64,000 nt of DNA from Solirubrobacteraceae bacterium (GCA_029263125.1 JAJCYD010000048.1:124001-188000); one strand, 5' to 3'; numbered from the stretch's first letter, positions 1 to 8,460 are shown. Numbers and translations: made by a program. The notes: a model not told the origin generated them from the letters alone.

Positions 1-182
1 GACGCGATCAGGTCGACCGACGAGTGCATCGCCTCCGTGATGATCGCCACCGAGCCCGTGATCGCGCCCGCCACGAGCTTGAGCAGGATGAGCAGCGAGT
101 TCGAGGCGATCGACAGCGCGGCGGCGCGCGTCTTGACGCCGCCCGGCTCCACGGAGGTCGCCGCGATGAGCGGACCGGCCAT
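1..182 (-). CDS. Cation diffusion facilitator family transporter, N-terminal part
   Basis: Only the first 60 codons lie in the window; the gene runs off the left edge. The ATG at 182 shares one base with the stop of the upstream rdgB gene (TGATG), so translation is probably coupled. After a short polar head the peptide reads SIASNSLLILLKLVAGAITG, a first membrane helix, then EAMHSSVDLIA, which matches the HSxxDxxA signature of CDF metal/proton antiporters. The family exports divalent metals such as Zn, Co, Fe or Mn from the cytoplasm; the substrate cannot be judged from this fragment. Confidence 0.82.
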   Translation of the reverse strand, partial: MAGPLIAATSVEPGGVKTRAAALSIASNSLLILLKLVAGAITGSVAIITEAMHSSVDLIA

Positions 183-754
183 CAGCCGTCGATCAGGGCA
201 CGCAGCTCGCGGGCGGCTCGCCCGCGGTGGCTGATCGCGTCCTTCTCATGGGGTTCGAGCTCAGCCATCGTGCGCTCCCCCGGCAGATCGTCGGGCAGGA
301 AGGCCGGGTCATACCCGAAGCCACCGTCGCCACGCGGCGTGGCGGCGAGCGTGCCGGTGCAGCGACCTTCCACGGCATGCACGATGGCGCCCGTGGCCGG
401 GTCGGCGTGCACGAGCGCGCAGACGTAGGCCAGTCCGGAGCCGGCGGGCGCGTCGCGCAGCAGCTTGGCGAGGTTCTGCTCGTCGGTGGCGTGCTCGCCG
501 GCGAAGCGGGCCGAGCGCACCCCGGGCCTGCCATCCAGCGCCGCCGATTGAATGCCCGAGTCATCGGCGATCGCGTGCAGTCCGGTCGCGCGCGCCGCGG
601 TCAGCGCCTTGTCGCGTGCGTTCTCCAGGAACGTCTCGCCGGTCTCAGGCGGAAGCTCGACGTCGTCGGGCAGGGCGATGACCTCGTGCGGGGCCAACAG
701 CGTCGCGAACTCGCGCGCCTTGTGAGCGTTGCGGGTCGCGAGGACGAGCTTCAC
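182..754 (-). CDS. rdgB: XTP/dITP diphosphatase (RdgB/HAM1 family)
   Basis: 190 residues, normal for the family. It hydrolyses non-canonical purine triphosphates (XTP, ITP, dITP) to monophosphates plus pyrophosphate, keeping them out of nucleic acids. The N-terminus carries the phosphate-binding TRNAHK signature (7-12), followed by the acidic metal site ADDSG (63-67) and a C-terminal FGYDPAF substrate loop. The start is GTG at 754, one base after the rph stop, so it is the third gene of a tight murI-rph-rdgB operon. The CDF transporter start overlaps its stop. Confidence 0.96.
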   Translation of the reverse strand: MKLVLATRNAHKAREFATLLAPHEVIALPDDVELPPETGETFLENARDKALTAARATGLHAIADDSGIQSAALDGRPGVRSARFAGEHATDEQNLAKLLRDAPAGSGLAYVCALVHADPATGAIVHAVEGRCTGTLAATPRGDGGFGYDPAFLPDDLPGERTMAELEPHEKDAISHRGRAARELRALIDG

Positions 755-755
755 G

Positions 756-1490
756 TCACGCGACCGCGCCCGCCTGCACGGCCCGCAGGCGCTCGATGCC
801 GTCGCCGGCCAGCGCGAGCAGGTCGTCGAGGTGCGCTCGCGACAACGGCGTGCGCTCGGCCGTGGCCTGGACCTCGATCAGGCCGCCCTCGCCGGTCATC
901 ACGACGTTCGCGTCGACCTCGGCGGTCGAGTCCTCGGAGTAGTCGAGGTCCAGCAGCGGGACGCCGCCGACGATGCCGGCGGAGATCGCCGCGACCGTGC
1001 CGGTCAGCGGCGAGCGCTCGAGCTTCTCCTCCGCGACGAGCTTGCGGCATGCGAGGTCCAGCGCCACGAACGCGCCGGTGATCGAGGCGCAGCGCGTGCC
1101 GCCGTCGGCGGTCAGGACGTCGCAGTCGAGGTAGATCGTGCGCTCGCCGAGCGCCTCGAAGTCGATCACGCCGCGCAGCGCGCGCCCGATCAGGCGCTGG
1201 ATCTCGACGGTGCGCCCGTCGAGCTTGCCGCGCGTTGCGTCGCGCTGCTTGCGCTCGCCGGTGGAGGCGGGCAGCATGCCGTACTCGGCCGTCGCCCAGC
1301 CGCGGCCCTTGCCGGCCATCCAGCGCGGGACGGATTCCTGCACCGACGCGGTGCAGATGACACGCGTCTCGCCCTGGGTGATGAGCGCCGAGCCCGTCGC
1401 GGGCTTGACGAAGTTCGGCTCGATCGTCGTGGGGCGAAGATCTGACGGCGTGCGGCCGTAGGAGCGTTGGGGCGTGGCGGTCGTGGTCAT
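756..1490 (-). CDS. rph: Ribonuclease PH
   Basis: 244 residues. A phosphate-dependent 3'-5' exoribonuclease that trims tRNA 3' ends. It opens with the RNase PH pattern [11 protein letters not shown] and continues with [18 protein letters not shown], the arginine-rich [11 protein letters not shown] region and the phosphate-site stretch [10 protein letters not shown]. The ATG at 1490 overlaps the murI stop in an ATGA, and rdgB follows after one base. The murI-rph-rdgB order also occurs in Mycobacterium tuberculosis (with one extra gene), which supports the operon reading. Confidence 0.97.
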   Translation of the reverse strand: MTTTATPQRSYGRTPSDLRPTTIEPNFVKPATGSALITQGETRVICTASVQESVPRWMAGKGRGWATAEYGMLPASTGERKQRDATRGKLDGRTVEIQRLIGRALRGVIDFEALGERTIYLDCDVLTADGGTRCASITGAFVALDLACRKLVAEEKLERSPLTGTVAAISAGIVGGVPLLDLDYSEDSTAEVDANVVMTGEGGLIEVQATAERTPLSRAHLDDLLALAGDGIERLRAVQAGAVA

Positions 1491-2332
1491 GCGAAGGCCT
1501 CCTGGGTCAATGCGACGTGGTCGACCGTGCCCATCGGTAGCTGCAAGAAGCGCGATCCGATCGTCGCGAACGCCGCGGCGTCGCCGGTGCACAGGAAGCT
1601 GTAGCGGCCTTCGACCTCGCTGGGCGTCGCCAGGTCGCGCAGCGCCAAAGCATGCCCGACGCGGCGCACGATCGCCGTGCCGGAGGTCACGAGCGTGACC
1701 TGCGGGCCCAGCAGGCGCTGCAGCAGCGCGCCGACGAACGGGTAGTGCGTGCAGCCGAGGATCACCGTGTCGACACCGGCCTCGCGCAGCGGCGCGCAGT
1801 ACTCGCGAGCCAGCTCGACATCCTGCTCGGTGATCGGCGCGCCGTTCTGGCTGATCCGCGCGAGCCGCGGGCAGGGGACGCTCGTCAAGCGCACGAGCGG
1901 GTCGACGGCGAGCACGGCGCGCTCGTAGGCGCCGCTTGCGATCGTCGCCGGTGTCGCGAGCACTCCGACGCGACCGTTGCGCGTCCTGGCGACCGCGAGG
2001 TTGGATTCGGGTCCGACGACGCCGATGACGTCGACGGTGTGGCCGCTGCGCGCGACGTGCAGCGGAAGGTCGTCGATCGCGGCGGACGTCGCCGAGTTGC
2101 AGGCGACGACGATGAGCTTCACGCCGCGCGCCAGCAGGATGTCGGCGTTCTCGCGTGCGAAGCCGCGCAGCTCCGGCGCGCTGCGGTCGCCGTAAGGAAA
2201 GCGCGCGGAGTCGCCGAGGTAGAGGAAGTCCTCCTGGGGCAGCCCGACGAGCAGCTCGTGCAGCACGGTGAGCCCGCCGACGCCGGAGTCGAACACCCCG
2301 ATTGGGGCGGTGCGCTGTGGTGTCTGCGTCAC
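1487..2332 (-). CDS. murI: Glutamate racemase
   Basis: 281 residues. It interconverts L- and D-glutamate to supply D-Glu for peptidoglycan in the cytoplasm. Diagnostic parts are FDSGVGG near residue 14, the first catalytic cysteine in VACNSATS (Cys78) and the second in GCTHYPF (Cys194). I chose the GTG at 2332 because [10 protein letters not shown] follows after a short head and the next in-frame upstream codons read into non-coding sequence. It is the promoter-proximal gene of murI-rph-rdgB. Confidence 0.96.
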   Translation of the reverse strand: MTQTPQRTAPIGVFDSGVGGLTVLHELLVGLPQEDFLYLGDSARFPYGDRSAPELRGFARENADILLARGVKLIVVACNSATSAAIDDLPLHVARSGHTVDVIGVVGPESNLAVARTRNGRVGVLATPATIASGAYERAVLAVDPLVRLTSVPCPRLARISQNGAPITEQDVELAREYCAPLREAGVDTVILGCTHYPFVGALLQRLLGPQVTLVTSGTAIVRRVGHALALRDLATPSEVEGRYSFLCTGDAAAFATIGSRFLQLPMGTVDHVALTQEAFA

Positions 2333-2449
2333 GCGAAGATCGTCGCAGACGGTTCGGTGATGGCGACGATCGCGTGGTGCGAACGTGCGCCCGGCCACAG
2401 GGCCGCGGCCGGAGATCTGATTTATCCGATAGCTGGTGGCGTGACACGG

Positions 2450-2698
2450 ATGACCGCCACCGAAGTGGCCCGAAGCTTCTCCGACGTGCTCAACCGCGTG
2501 GCATCGGGCGAGGTCGTCGAGGTCACGCGCAGCGGTGCTCCGGTGGCGGTCATCGGTCCGCCGCGACCGCGCACGATCTCCGCAGAGCGCTTCAGCGTGT
2601 TGATGGCCAGCGCCCCGCGGCCTGACGACGCGTTCGCCGACGACCTCGCGGCCGCCCGCCAGAGCACCGGCATGCCGGGCGAGCCTTGGCCCTCCTGA
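2450..2698 (+). CDS. Phd/YefM-type antitoxin of a VapBC module
   Basis: 82 residues, starting ATG at 2450 (an in-frame GTG at 2441 is an alternative). The N-terminus [18 protein letters not shown] and the following [11 protein letters not shown] are the usual Phd/YefM DNA-binding fold, in which the antitoxin represses its own promoter and its C-terminal tail wraps the toxin. It overlaps the downstream PIN-domain toxin by 13 bases, the typical antitoxin-toxin arrangement. It is divergent from murI across about 117 bases. Confidence 0.87.
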   Translation: MTATEVARSFSDVLNRVASGEVVEVTRSGAPVAVIGPPRPRTISAERFSVLMASAPRPDDAFADDLAAARQSTGMPGEPWPS

Positions 2699-3087
2699 TC
2701 GACACCGATCTGCTGCTGGATCTCGTGCGCGGCGACGCCGCACCAGACGTGGAGCGGGTGCTCGGCGACGAGGATCGCGCGATCAGCGTGATCACCGTCA
2801 GCGAACTGCTGCATGGCGTCCACCGCGCGCACGGAGCGATCCGCGTGCGGCGGCGAGCGTTCGTCGAGCACCTCCTCGCCGGTATCGAGGCGATCCCGAT
2901 CACGGACCCGGTCGCACGCGTCCACGCAGAGATCTGGGCCGATCTCTCAAGCCGCGGACAACCGATCGGCGCGCACGATCTCTGGATCGCCGCGACAGCC
3001 CTCGCCCACGGCCTCGGCGTCGCGACGCGCAACGCCACGCACTTCACGCGCGTGGAGGGACTGCGCGTCGTCGCCACGGTTGGCTGA
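2686..3087 (+). CDS. vapC: PIN-domain ribonuclease toxin (VapC)
   Basis: 133 residues with a TTG start at 2686 inside the antitoxin gene. PIN toxins are Mg-dependent endoribonucleases acting on tRNA or rRNA. The acidic site is visible as IDTDLLLDL at the N-terminus, a glutamate in TVSELLHG, and GAHDLWIAATA. In the last motif, ATRNATHF, the usual fourth acidic residue is replaced by Thr/His, which is common among these toxins. It pairs with the Phd-type antitoxin just upstream. Confidence 0.9.
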   Translation: MALLIDTDLLLDLVRGDAAPDVERVLGDEDRAISVITVSELLHGVHRAHGAIRVRRRAFVEHLLAGIEAIPITDPVARVHAEIWADLSSRGQPIGAHDLWIAATALAHGLGVATRNATHFTRVEGLRVVATVG

Positions 3088-3314
3088 CATCGCACACGCG
3101 TGTCGCTTGCGCCGCAACGCAGCGTTGCGGCCGACGCGGCTACAGCGCTTCGGCACGGTCCCGCGCGATCCGCATGGACATCCACCCAGCTCGTTTGGAA
3201 CGCCTCAACCGGGACCGTTCACATGCGCACCGCCAGCCACGTCGTCAACCTCCCAGGTCTCGTGCCGTGCCAGCCCGCGCGGTCTGCGGCGCCAGGTGGC
3301 CGACCTGCCATACG

Positions 3315-3677
3315 TCAGACCGGCGTGTGCTGGTGCACGACCAGCTTCCAGTCGCCCTCCTCATGTATGTACGTGCTGCTGATCATGGCCGTGTAGACGT
3401 CCTCGTCCCGGCGGGCCGTCGCCCGATAGGCGACCACGACGCCTTCACCGCCGAGCTCGAGGACGCGTTCGTCAGAGAGCTCATACGACGTCCATGGCGC
3501 GCCGCCCATGGACTCGATCACCCGGTCGCGGTCATCGATGACCATGCCACCGGGAAGCACCATGAGAACGTCACGTGCCAGGTGGTCGGCATAGAAGCGG
3601 ATGGCAGCTTCACCGCTGGTCGACAATGCTTCCCAGCCGGCCCGTTCGAGCTGGAGCAGCTCGTCGCGCGTGGTCAT
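3315..3677 (-). CDS. NTF2-like (DUF4440/SnoaL-fold) protein
   Basis: 120 residues starting with ATG at 3677. The pattern is a helix beginning TTRDELLQLERAGWEAL, then FYADHLARDVLMVLPGG and a terminal strand GDWKLVVHQHTPV, as in the cone-shaped alpha+beta fold of NTF2/DUF4440 proteins. These are small cytoplasmic proteins that bind or turn over small hydrophobic molecules; no catalytic residues can be assigned. It stands alone between the VapBC module and a region without clear genes. Confidence 0.75.
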   Translation of the reverse strand: MTTRDELLQLERAGWEALSTSGEAAIRFYADHLARDVLMVLPGGMVIDDRDRVIESMGGAPWTSYELSDERVLELGGEGVVVAYRATARRDEDVYTAMISSTYIHEEGDWKLVVHQHTPV

Positions 3678-3989
3678 GAGCCGGCCCTACCCGACGCAGC
3701 GCCTGCGGGAACGACGTGATGACTCATCCCACACCTCACCCGATGCATCGTCGTGTGAGTCCGGTTGTATTCGACTGGCTCCGCGCAGCCGCGCTCACGC
3801 AGCGTGACGATGGCGGGCCGTGATAGGCCTCCCGAACTCACGAAACGTGGCACGTTGCCATTGCATGCGGCCCTCGACGGGAGTAGCGTCGCGCCGACGA
3901 AGCGGCAGGCTTCGCGTGGCACGTCCTGCTGCGGGTTTGCGCGCCGCTCACGTCAACCTTCAGCAGACGACGCAGCCCAAGGAGCAGCC
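3678..3989. other. Intergenic stretch with no gene seen
   Basis: About 310 bases between the NTF2-like gene and the small Ala/Pro-rich gene. Open frames exist on both strands but give arginine-, serine- and histidine-rich products with no recognisable motif and no ribosome binding site. It presumably contains the promoters of both flanking genes; I cannot point to a convincing -35/-10 pair. Confidence 0.5.
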
Positions 3990-4238
3990 ATGCCAGTCAC
4001 CTCATTCGGTCATTCCTCCGCCGCACTCCCGGGTCCCACGGCCGCGCAGGCCGCCGCCGCACCCGCGCCGCCTCCGGCGCCGGCCGCGGGCGGCGCCGTC
4101 GGACACGGCATGACCCGCCTCCAGGCGCGCTCGACCGCGTATGCCACCAACCCGAGGTTCGTCCCAGGCGCCCCGCCGCCGAAGAAGGAGAGCGCGGGAG
4201 CCCACGGAGACCACAAGGGGAGGATCTCAATCCGGTAG
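3990..4238 (+). CDS. Small Ala/Pro-rich hypothetical protein
   Basis: 82 residues, not recognised. The ATG at 3990 is preceded by a strong AAGGAG ribosome binding site about six bases upstream, the main reason to accept it. The middle is low-complexity (QAAAAPAPPPAPAAGG), followed by MTRLQARSTAYATNPRFVPG and a basic tail; there is no signal peptide or membrane helix. A short GC-rich hairpin follows the stop (4250-4269), compatible with a single-gene transcript. The function is unknown. Confidence 0.5.
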   Translation: MPVTSFGHSSAALPGPTAAQAAAAPAPPPAPAAGGAVGHGMTRLQARSTAYATNPRFVPGAPPPKKESAGAHGDHKGRISIR

Positions 4239-4249
4239 CGGGCCGGGAC

Positions 4250-4269
4250 GGGCGGTCAGTCGACCGTCC
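4250..4269 (+). terminator. Possible hairpin terminator after the small Ala/Pro-rich gene
   Basis: GGGCGGTC, loop AGTC, then GACCGTCC: an 8-bp stem with one G-U pair, 12 bases after the preceding stop codon. There is no T-tract, so this is only a candidate. Confidence 0.3.
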
Positions 4270-4412
4270 TGCCTGGACTCACACCGCCGGGCCCCGATTC
4301 GCGTGGGAACGGCTGGCGGGACACATTAACCAAGCGGCGTCACGTCGCTGCCCGCGCGTTCATCGGCGGGGTTCACCGCGCGATCTCGCGATCAGCGTCG
4401 GCGCGCGACTGC

Positions 4413-4721
4413 ATGGTTCTCCACAACCGCAATGACGAGGAGACGCTTGAGCTCGTCGCGCGGCATATCTGCCACATCGGCGTAGACCGACTGACGCCAC
4501 ACTCATACCAACGCGACTCCCCGCCCGGCGAGCTCCGGCCCGCCGGGCGCAAGCTTCTCGCCGCCCCGGCCCAAGCCGCCGCGACAGCCCACGCGATCGG
4601 TCTGCTGGAACACGACAGAGCGAACCCGTGCGAACTCGTCGTAACGGCCGGCGCCCGTCGCGAGCGCAGAACACCAGCGGCGGTCACAAACTCATCGCCC
4701 TACGGCATGAACCAATCGTGA
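4413..4721 (+). CDS. Possible small protein upstream of the ECF sigma factor
   Basis: A 102-residue frame whose TGA overlaps the GTG start of the sigma-factor gene in a GTGA, the same coupling used by many gene pairs in this window. The first third (LHNRNDEETLELVARHICHI) looks protein-like; the rest is less so, and there is no clear ribosome binding site or recognised domain. Without this frame, 4239-4717 would hold no gene. It may be a real leader gene or chance. Confidence 0.25.
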   Translation: MVLHNRNDEETLELVARHICHIGVDRLTPHSYQRDSPPGELRPAGRKLLAAPAQAAATAHAIGLLEHDRANPCELVVTAGARRERRTPAAVTNSSPYGMNQS

Positions 4722-5281
4722 GCGCCGACACCCGCACCGATGACCAACTCCTCGCGGACGTGCGTCCCGGCCACGCCGGCTCCGCGTTCGCCGTCTTCTA
4801 CGAGCGTCACGAACGCGCGGTCCTCGCGTACTTTCGCCGCCGCGTGCCGACGGCCGAGACCGCCGCGGACCTCACGGCCGAGACGTTTGCCCAGGCACTC
4901 ATCAACCGCGCTCGCTACACACCGCAGCCCGGTGGAGCGGCGGCTGCATGGCTGTTCGGGATCGCCGCGCACGTCCTTGCCCATTCGGTGCGGCGCAGGC
5001 GGATTGAGGACCGTGCCCGCCAGCGCATCAGCCTGCCTGAACTGGCACTGGACGATGCGCAGCTGGCGCAGATCGACGAGATCGGCGAGGACTCCGGGGT
5101 GGTCGCTGCCCTCGACGGACTCGCGCCCGATCAGCGCGAAGCTCTCCGCGCACGCATCCTCGAGGACCGCTCGTATCCCGACATGGCCGCACGACTGAAC
5201 GTGTCCGAGGCCAGTGCGCGTAAGCGCGTCAGCCGCGGCCTGGCCACACTCCGACGCCGTCTGGAGGGAACCTCTCGATGA
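4718..5281 (+). CDS. ECF-type RNA polymerase sigma factor
   Basis: 187 residues from the GTG at 4718; an in-frame ATG at 4628 would add an unconvincing basic leader. Region 2 appears as AVFYERHERAVLAYFRRRVP followed by TAADLTAETFAQAL, and region 4 as a helix-turn-helix around QREALRARILEDRSYPDMA through SEASARKRVSRGLATLRRRL. Such factors redirect RNA polymerase to a small regulon. Its stop overlaps the ATG of the next gene (ATGA); that gene encodes a membrane-anchored protein in the position usually held by an anti-sigma factor. Confidence 0.9.
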   Translation: MSADTRTDDQLLADVRPGHAGSAFAVFYERHERAVLAYFRRRVPTAETAADLTAETFAQALINRARYTPQPGGAAAAWLFGIAAHVLAHSVRRRRIEDRARQRISLPELALDDAQLAQIDEIGEDSGVVAALDGLAPDQREALRARILEDRSYPDMAARLNVSEASARKRVSRGLATLRRRLEGTSR

Positions 5282-6084
5282 CCCTCGTCCTTCCCGAGCT
5301 GTCAGACGATCTCGCCGCCGCGGCCGAGTGGCTCGCCGTCACACCCTCATCGGCGACGCGGGGGCGTCGCGGACGCCGCGCGCGCTTCGTCGCGCTCGGC
5401 ACCGCGGCGATTGTCGGTGTCGGCGGCGTCGCAACCGCGGCGACGGGCCTCTGGAACCCGCAGATCGGCGACGGCTCGGACACCCCGAGCATCGCCCGCG
5501 ACGCGCCGCCGCAAGCTCAGCTCGACGCGCTCGGTGTGCTGCGCCGCCCACAGACCGCCGCCGACCGCGGCGAGAACTCCGAGTACACGCTGAAGTACTT
5601 CGGCAGCCTGCGCGGCGTCCGCCTTGACTACGTCCGGCTGCTCGGGACCGAAGCGGGCGGGGCCGGCTACGTCCTCGTGCCCGCAGCCTCCGAAGGGGCG
5701 TCAAGCGCTGCTGCGAGGCTGCGGGAGCTGAAAGCCCAACACGACGGCCAAACGCCCCCTGCGCCCCAAACGAATCCACTGTGCCTGTTCGCGCGTGACC
5801 CCAGCGGCAGCGGTGGCGGTGTGAAGTGCGTCAGCCTGCAGCAGGTCCTCGACGGCCGCGCCGTCATGGGGCGCTCGCCGGCGCGCGGGCCACTGACCCA
5901 GTTCGGCCTGGTGGCCGACAACGTCGCGCAGGTCCGCTCCGGCGACGGCCCCACCGCTCGGGTCGTCGACGTCCGAGACAACTTCTTTGAGATCACGACA
6001 CCGGTCGCCGAGGGTTCCGAACCGTCAGCGCTGCACTTCTTGGACGCCGACGGCCGCGAGGTCATGCGCACACCTCCCGGCTGA
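5278..6084 (+). CDS. Single-pass membrane protein co-transcribed with the sigma factor
   Basis: 268 residues. A basic stretch (RGRRGRRARF) at 30-40 precedes one hydrophobic helix (VALGTAAIVGVGGVATAA), so about 37 residues are cytoplasmic and 200 lie outside the membrane. The outer part has two cysteines (NPLCLFA, GVKCVSL) about 20 residues apart that could form a disulfide. The ATGA overlap and topology suggest a sensor or anti-sigma role, but the short cytoplasmic end shows no zinc-anti-sigma HxxxCxxC motif, so the function is inference only. Confidence 0.72.
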   Translation: MTLVLPELSDDLAAAAEWLAVTPSSATRGRRGRRARFVALGTAAIVGVGGVATAATGLWNPQIGDGSDTPSIARDAPPQAQLDALGVLRRPQTAADRGENSEYTLKYFGSLRGVRLDYVRLLGTEAGGAGYVLVPAASEGASSAAARLRELKAQHDGQTPPAPQTNPLCLFARDPSGSGGGVKCVSLQQVLDGRAVMGRSPARGPLTQFGLVADNVAQVRSGDGPTARVVDVRDNFFEITTPVAEGSEPSALHFLDADGREVMRTPPG

Positions 6085-6220
6085 ACCTCGGCCGTGCGAT
6101 AGCGAGCGTCTCCCGCGTGCATCTCGGAAGCCGGCCCACCAGCGGTGCGCGAGAGGAAGCGCGACACGGCGGCCAGAAGCGCCGGCAGGTCCCGTAACCA
6201 ACACCGGCGGGACGTGGTGT

Positions 6221-6607
6221 TCACACGAGTGGCGTCAAAGGCACTGCGCAGCGCTTGCCCGACACGTCGTCGATCGCGACCCAGAGCTGGGTTGCGTCGG
6301 GCGGCGGCGCCGGCACAAAGCGCCAGATCGCGTTCCATTCGGTGCCCGTGCCGGCCGCTTGCGAGCCATTCCAGCGGTAGGTCGTCCCGACGTCGTCAGT
6401 GAGACTCAACGTCATCGTGGCGAGCAACTCGCCAGGCTGAGCCGGCGGATTGGGCGGTCGTTCGCCGCGAGAGCGCAACTCCGAAGCTACCGCTGCCCAC
6501 TCCGCGATCGCCGCCATGAAGCCGGCGTCAAGAGCGTCCGTGTGCGCGTTTCGCCGGGCGTCGACGTGCACGACGACTTCGGCGCCGACGTCCACCCGAC
6601 GCAGCAC
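6221..6607 (-). CDS. Hypothetical protein
   Basis: 128 residues from the GTG at 6607. The reading frame remains protein-like for about 15 codons upstream (LGVIDGVAIV) until a stop, with a GGAGAG ribosome binding site there, so the true start may be an upstream CTG rather than this GTG. The protein has an alternating strand pattern (VDVGAEVVVHVDA, LLATMTLSLTDDVGTTYRW, IWRFVPAPPPDATQLWVAI). No signal peptide or family is recognised. Confidence 0.6.
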   Translation of the reverse strand: MLRRVDVGAEVVVHVDARRNAHTDALDAGFMAAIAEWAAVASELRSRGERPPNPPAQPGELLATMTLSLTDDVGTTYRWNGSQAAGTGTEWNAIWRFVPAPPPDATQLWVAIDDVSGKRCAVPLTPLV

Positions 6608-6786
6608 GATCGCGACGCCGTCGATGACGCCCAGATCGCGTCGAGACTCTCCTGTCCGTTATCGGCACGGGCCACGGACCGGACCCTACGCCGGTCGCTC
6701 AGCCGAACGCCAAGTGCGACGCCGACGCCAGCCGCTTCTCCCGAGGTCAGCGAGTCAGTGGGGACGCCTCGCGCGCGAGAGCGCGC

Positions 6787-6873
6787 ACCTCAGCCCACTC
6801 CGGCGAACACGGCTCGATCATCCTCACCACCAACCACGCCATCGCGTCCTGGGGGCTCCGCGGCGCGCTCTAG
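6787..6873 (+). pseudogene. Possible IstB-like (IS21 helper ATPase) C-terminal relic
   Basis: A plus-strand frame reads SGEHGSIILTTNHAIASWG followed by a stop at about 6873. The pattern GSIIxTTNxxxxxWG resembles the sensor region near the C-terminus of IstB/DnaC-like transposition ATPases. Nothing upstream in the same frame looks like the Walker motifs, so if real this is only a scrap. It underlies the tail of the antitoxin on the minus strand. Confidence 0.3.
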
Positions 6874-7038
6874 AGTTGCGGCGTCATGTGCCCGCCCGTC
6901 GCCGGCTCGAGTGCCGGCCGGGACGATGTCCGCGACCGGCTCCCCGCGCAGGGTGACGCGCATCTGCTCGCCACGACTCACGGCCCGCAAGATCGCGCTC
7001 AGCGAGCCGTTCAGCTCCCGGACGCCGCTCTCGCGCAT
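6790..7038 (-). CDS. Orphan Phd-type antitoxin
   Basis: 82 residues starting ATG at 7038. The first half (VRELNGSLSAILRAVSRGE, then RVTLRGEPVADIVP) is a standard Phd/YefM DNA-binding segment. The second half is unusual: a Gly/Asp/Arg-rich tail that runs antisense to a possible IS21-helper relic on the other strand, and no PIN or Fic toxin follows. I read it as an antitoxin whose toxin-binding tail and toxin were replaced by a rearrangement. Confidence 0.62.
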   Translation of the reverse strand: MRESGVRELNGSLSAILRAVSRGEQMRVTLRGEPVADIVPAGTRAGDGRAHDAATLERAAEPPGRDGVVGGEDDRAVFAGVG

Positions 7039-7085
7039 GAGGTCATCGTCGTGCCAATGAACCACATGTCCCGACCTCGCCAGGC

Positions 7086-7307
7086 CTACTTGCCCTTGCC
7101 GACCTTGGAGATCGTCTCGCGCAACGTGTCGGCGACCTCCTTGGCGATGCCACCGCCCTTCAGCGCTCCCGCGGCGGCCACGACGCCCGTCAGCAGCGTC
7201 GCCAGCAGCAGCATGAGCCCGACGTACTCGACGGTGCCCTGCCCGGTCTGCTCGCGCCACACGCGAGCGATGTTTGCGTGGACCCAGCCCATCATGCGAT
7301 ACGGCAT
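7086..7307 (-). CDS. Flp/Tad-pilin-like small membrane peptide
   Basis: 73 residues, ATG at 7307 with a GGGAGG ribosome binding site six bases upstream. A short polar head (MPYRMMGWVHANIARVWREQ) is followed by TGQGTVEYVGLMLLLATLLT and a second hydrophobic stretch. GQGTVEY resembles the prepilin-peptidase site of Flp pilins, where a Gly precedes a mature end with Glu at position 5. No tad assembly genes lie nearby, so it may be an isolated pilin-like peptide. Confidence 0.6.
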   Translation of the reverse strand: MPYRMMGWVHANIARVWREQTGQGTVEYVGLMLLLATLLTGVVAAAGALKGGGIAKEVADTLRETISKVGKGK

Positions 7308-7467
7308 CTTCGGCCTCCCAGCGGTGGGGTTCGGTAGGGCCCCGATGCTGCGGCGAGACGCGTGACGGATCAACGCGCGGCTGCGACGATTTCCACGCGA
7401 ACGTGTGCCGACTCCGCGGATGAGGTACTCGCACGTTGTGCGGACCTGTGAATCTGCGAAACCTGTC

Positions 7468-8460
7468 ATGCGCGCACTCGTCGTCACCAACATGTATCCC
7501 AGCCCCACGCGCCCTGCGCTCGGCGGGTTCGTGCGCGACCAGGTGGACGCGCTGCGACGGATCGACGACCTCGACGTCGAGCTGCACGCGTTCATGCCCG
7601 GCGGCCCGCGCAGCTACGCCCGCGCGGCGCGCGGCCTGCGCAGCCGCTTCGCCGGGGAGCGCTTCGACATCGTCCACGCCCATTTCGGGCTCACCGCGTG
7701 GCCGGCGCTCGCCGTCAAGGCGGACAAGCGCGTCGTCACGCTGCACGGCAACGACGTCTACCACGCCCGCTCGCGCCCGATCACGACCGCGGCGCTCGCC
7801 CGGATGGACCTCGTCGGCACGCCGACAGCCGGCTTCGCCGCCGACGTGCCCGGCGCACACACGATCGCCATCCTGCCCTGTGGGATCGACGTCGAGCGCT
7901 TCCGCCCGATGGACCGCAGGGCCGCGCGCGAGCGGCTCGGCCTGGACCCCGACGGGCGCTACCTGCTGTTTCCCTATGACCCGGCTCGCAAAGTCAAGCG
8001 CGTCGACATCGCGCGCGAGCTGGCCGGCGACGACGCCGAGCTGCTGACCCTCGGCGCGGTCCCCACGGACGAGGTCCCGCTGTGGGTCAATGCGGCCAAC
8101 GCGGTCGTCTGCCCGGCCGACTGGGAGACCTTCGGCCTCGCCTGCGTCGAGGCGCTCGCGTGCGACGTGCCGGTGCTCGCGCGGCCGACCGGCGTCCACG
8201 CCGAAGCGCTGGCTGGCATCGCCGGCACGCACTGCGGCGCGTGGGACCGCAAGGCCTGGCGCCGGGCGCTCGCGCCGCACCTGAGCGAAGACGATCCACG
8301 GATCGCCGGTCGAGCACGCGCGCTGACCTACTCGGCCGCAGCGCTGGCCGCGCGGGTCGCCGTCGCGTGGCGCTGGTTGGTCTCGGGTGGGCCTGCGCCG
8401 CCTCTATACTCCCGCCGCGAGGCACCGGCGACGGACGCGCCAGGAGCCATCTCGCCATGA
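7468..8460 (+). CDS. Glycosyltransferase family 4 (GT-B) protein
   Basis: 330 residues from the ATG at 7468. The N-terminal Rossmann half starts RALVVTNMYPSPTRP and GGFVRDQV and contains VHAHFG and TLHGNDVY acceptor-side motifs. The C-terminal half has VCPADWETFGLACVEALACD, the E-x7-E nucleotide-sugar signature of GT4 retaining transferases. It transfers a sugar from a nucleotide donor, probably to a surface glycan or lipid at the cytoplasmic membrane; the substrate is unknown. Its TGA overlaps the ATG of a zinc-ribbon protein gene. Confidence 0.9.
   Translation: MRALVVTNMYPSPTRPALGGFVRDQVDALRRIDDLDVELHAFMPGGPRSYARAARGLRSRFAGERFDIVHAHFGLTAWPALAVKADKRVVTLHGNDVYHARSRPITTAALARMDLVGTPTAGFAADVPGAHTIAILPCGIDVERFRPMDRRAARERLGLDPDGRYLLFPYDPARKVKRVDIARELAGDDAELLTLGAVPTDEVPLWVNAANAVVCPADWETFGLACVEALACDVPVLARPTGVHAEALAGIAGTHCGAWDRKAWRRALAPHLSEDDPRIAGRARALTYSAAALAARVAVAWRWLVSGGPAPPLYSRREAPATDAPGAISP

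Noticed and set aside
756-2447. One long minus-strand frame covering rph and the region opposite or within murI
   Set aside because: Only the part up to 1490 codes for RNase PH. The rest is an arginine-rich shadow of murI in another frame.
4360-4687. Minus-strand frames of about 100 codons upstream of the sigma factor
   Set aside because: Arg/Ser/Ala-rich composition typical of antisense frames in GC-rich DNA; no ribosome binding site or motif.
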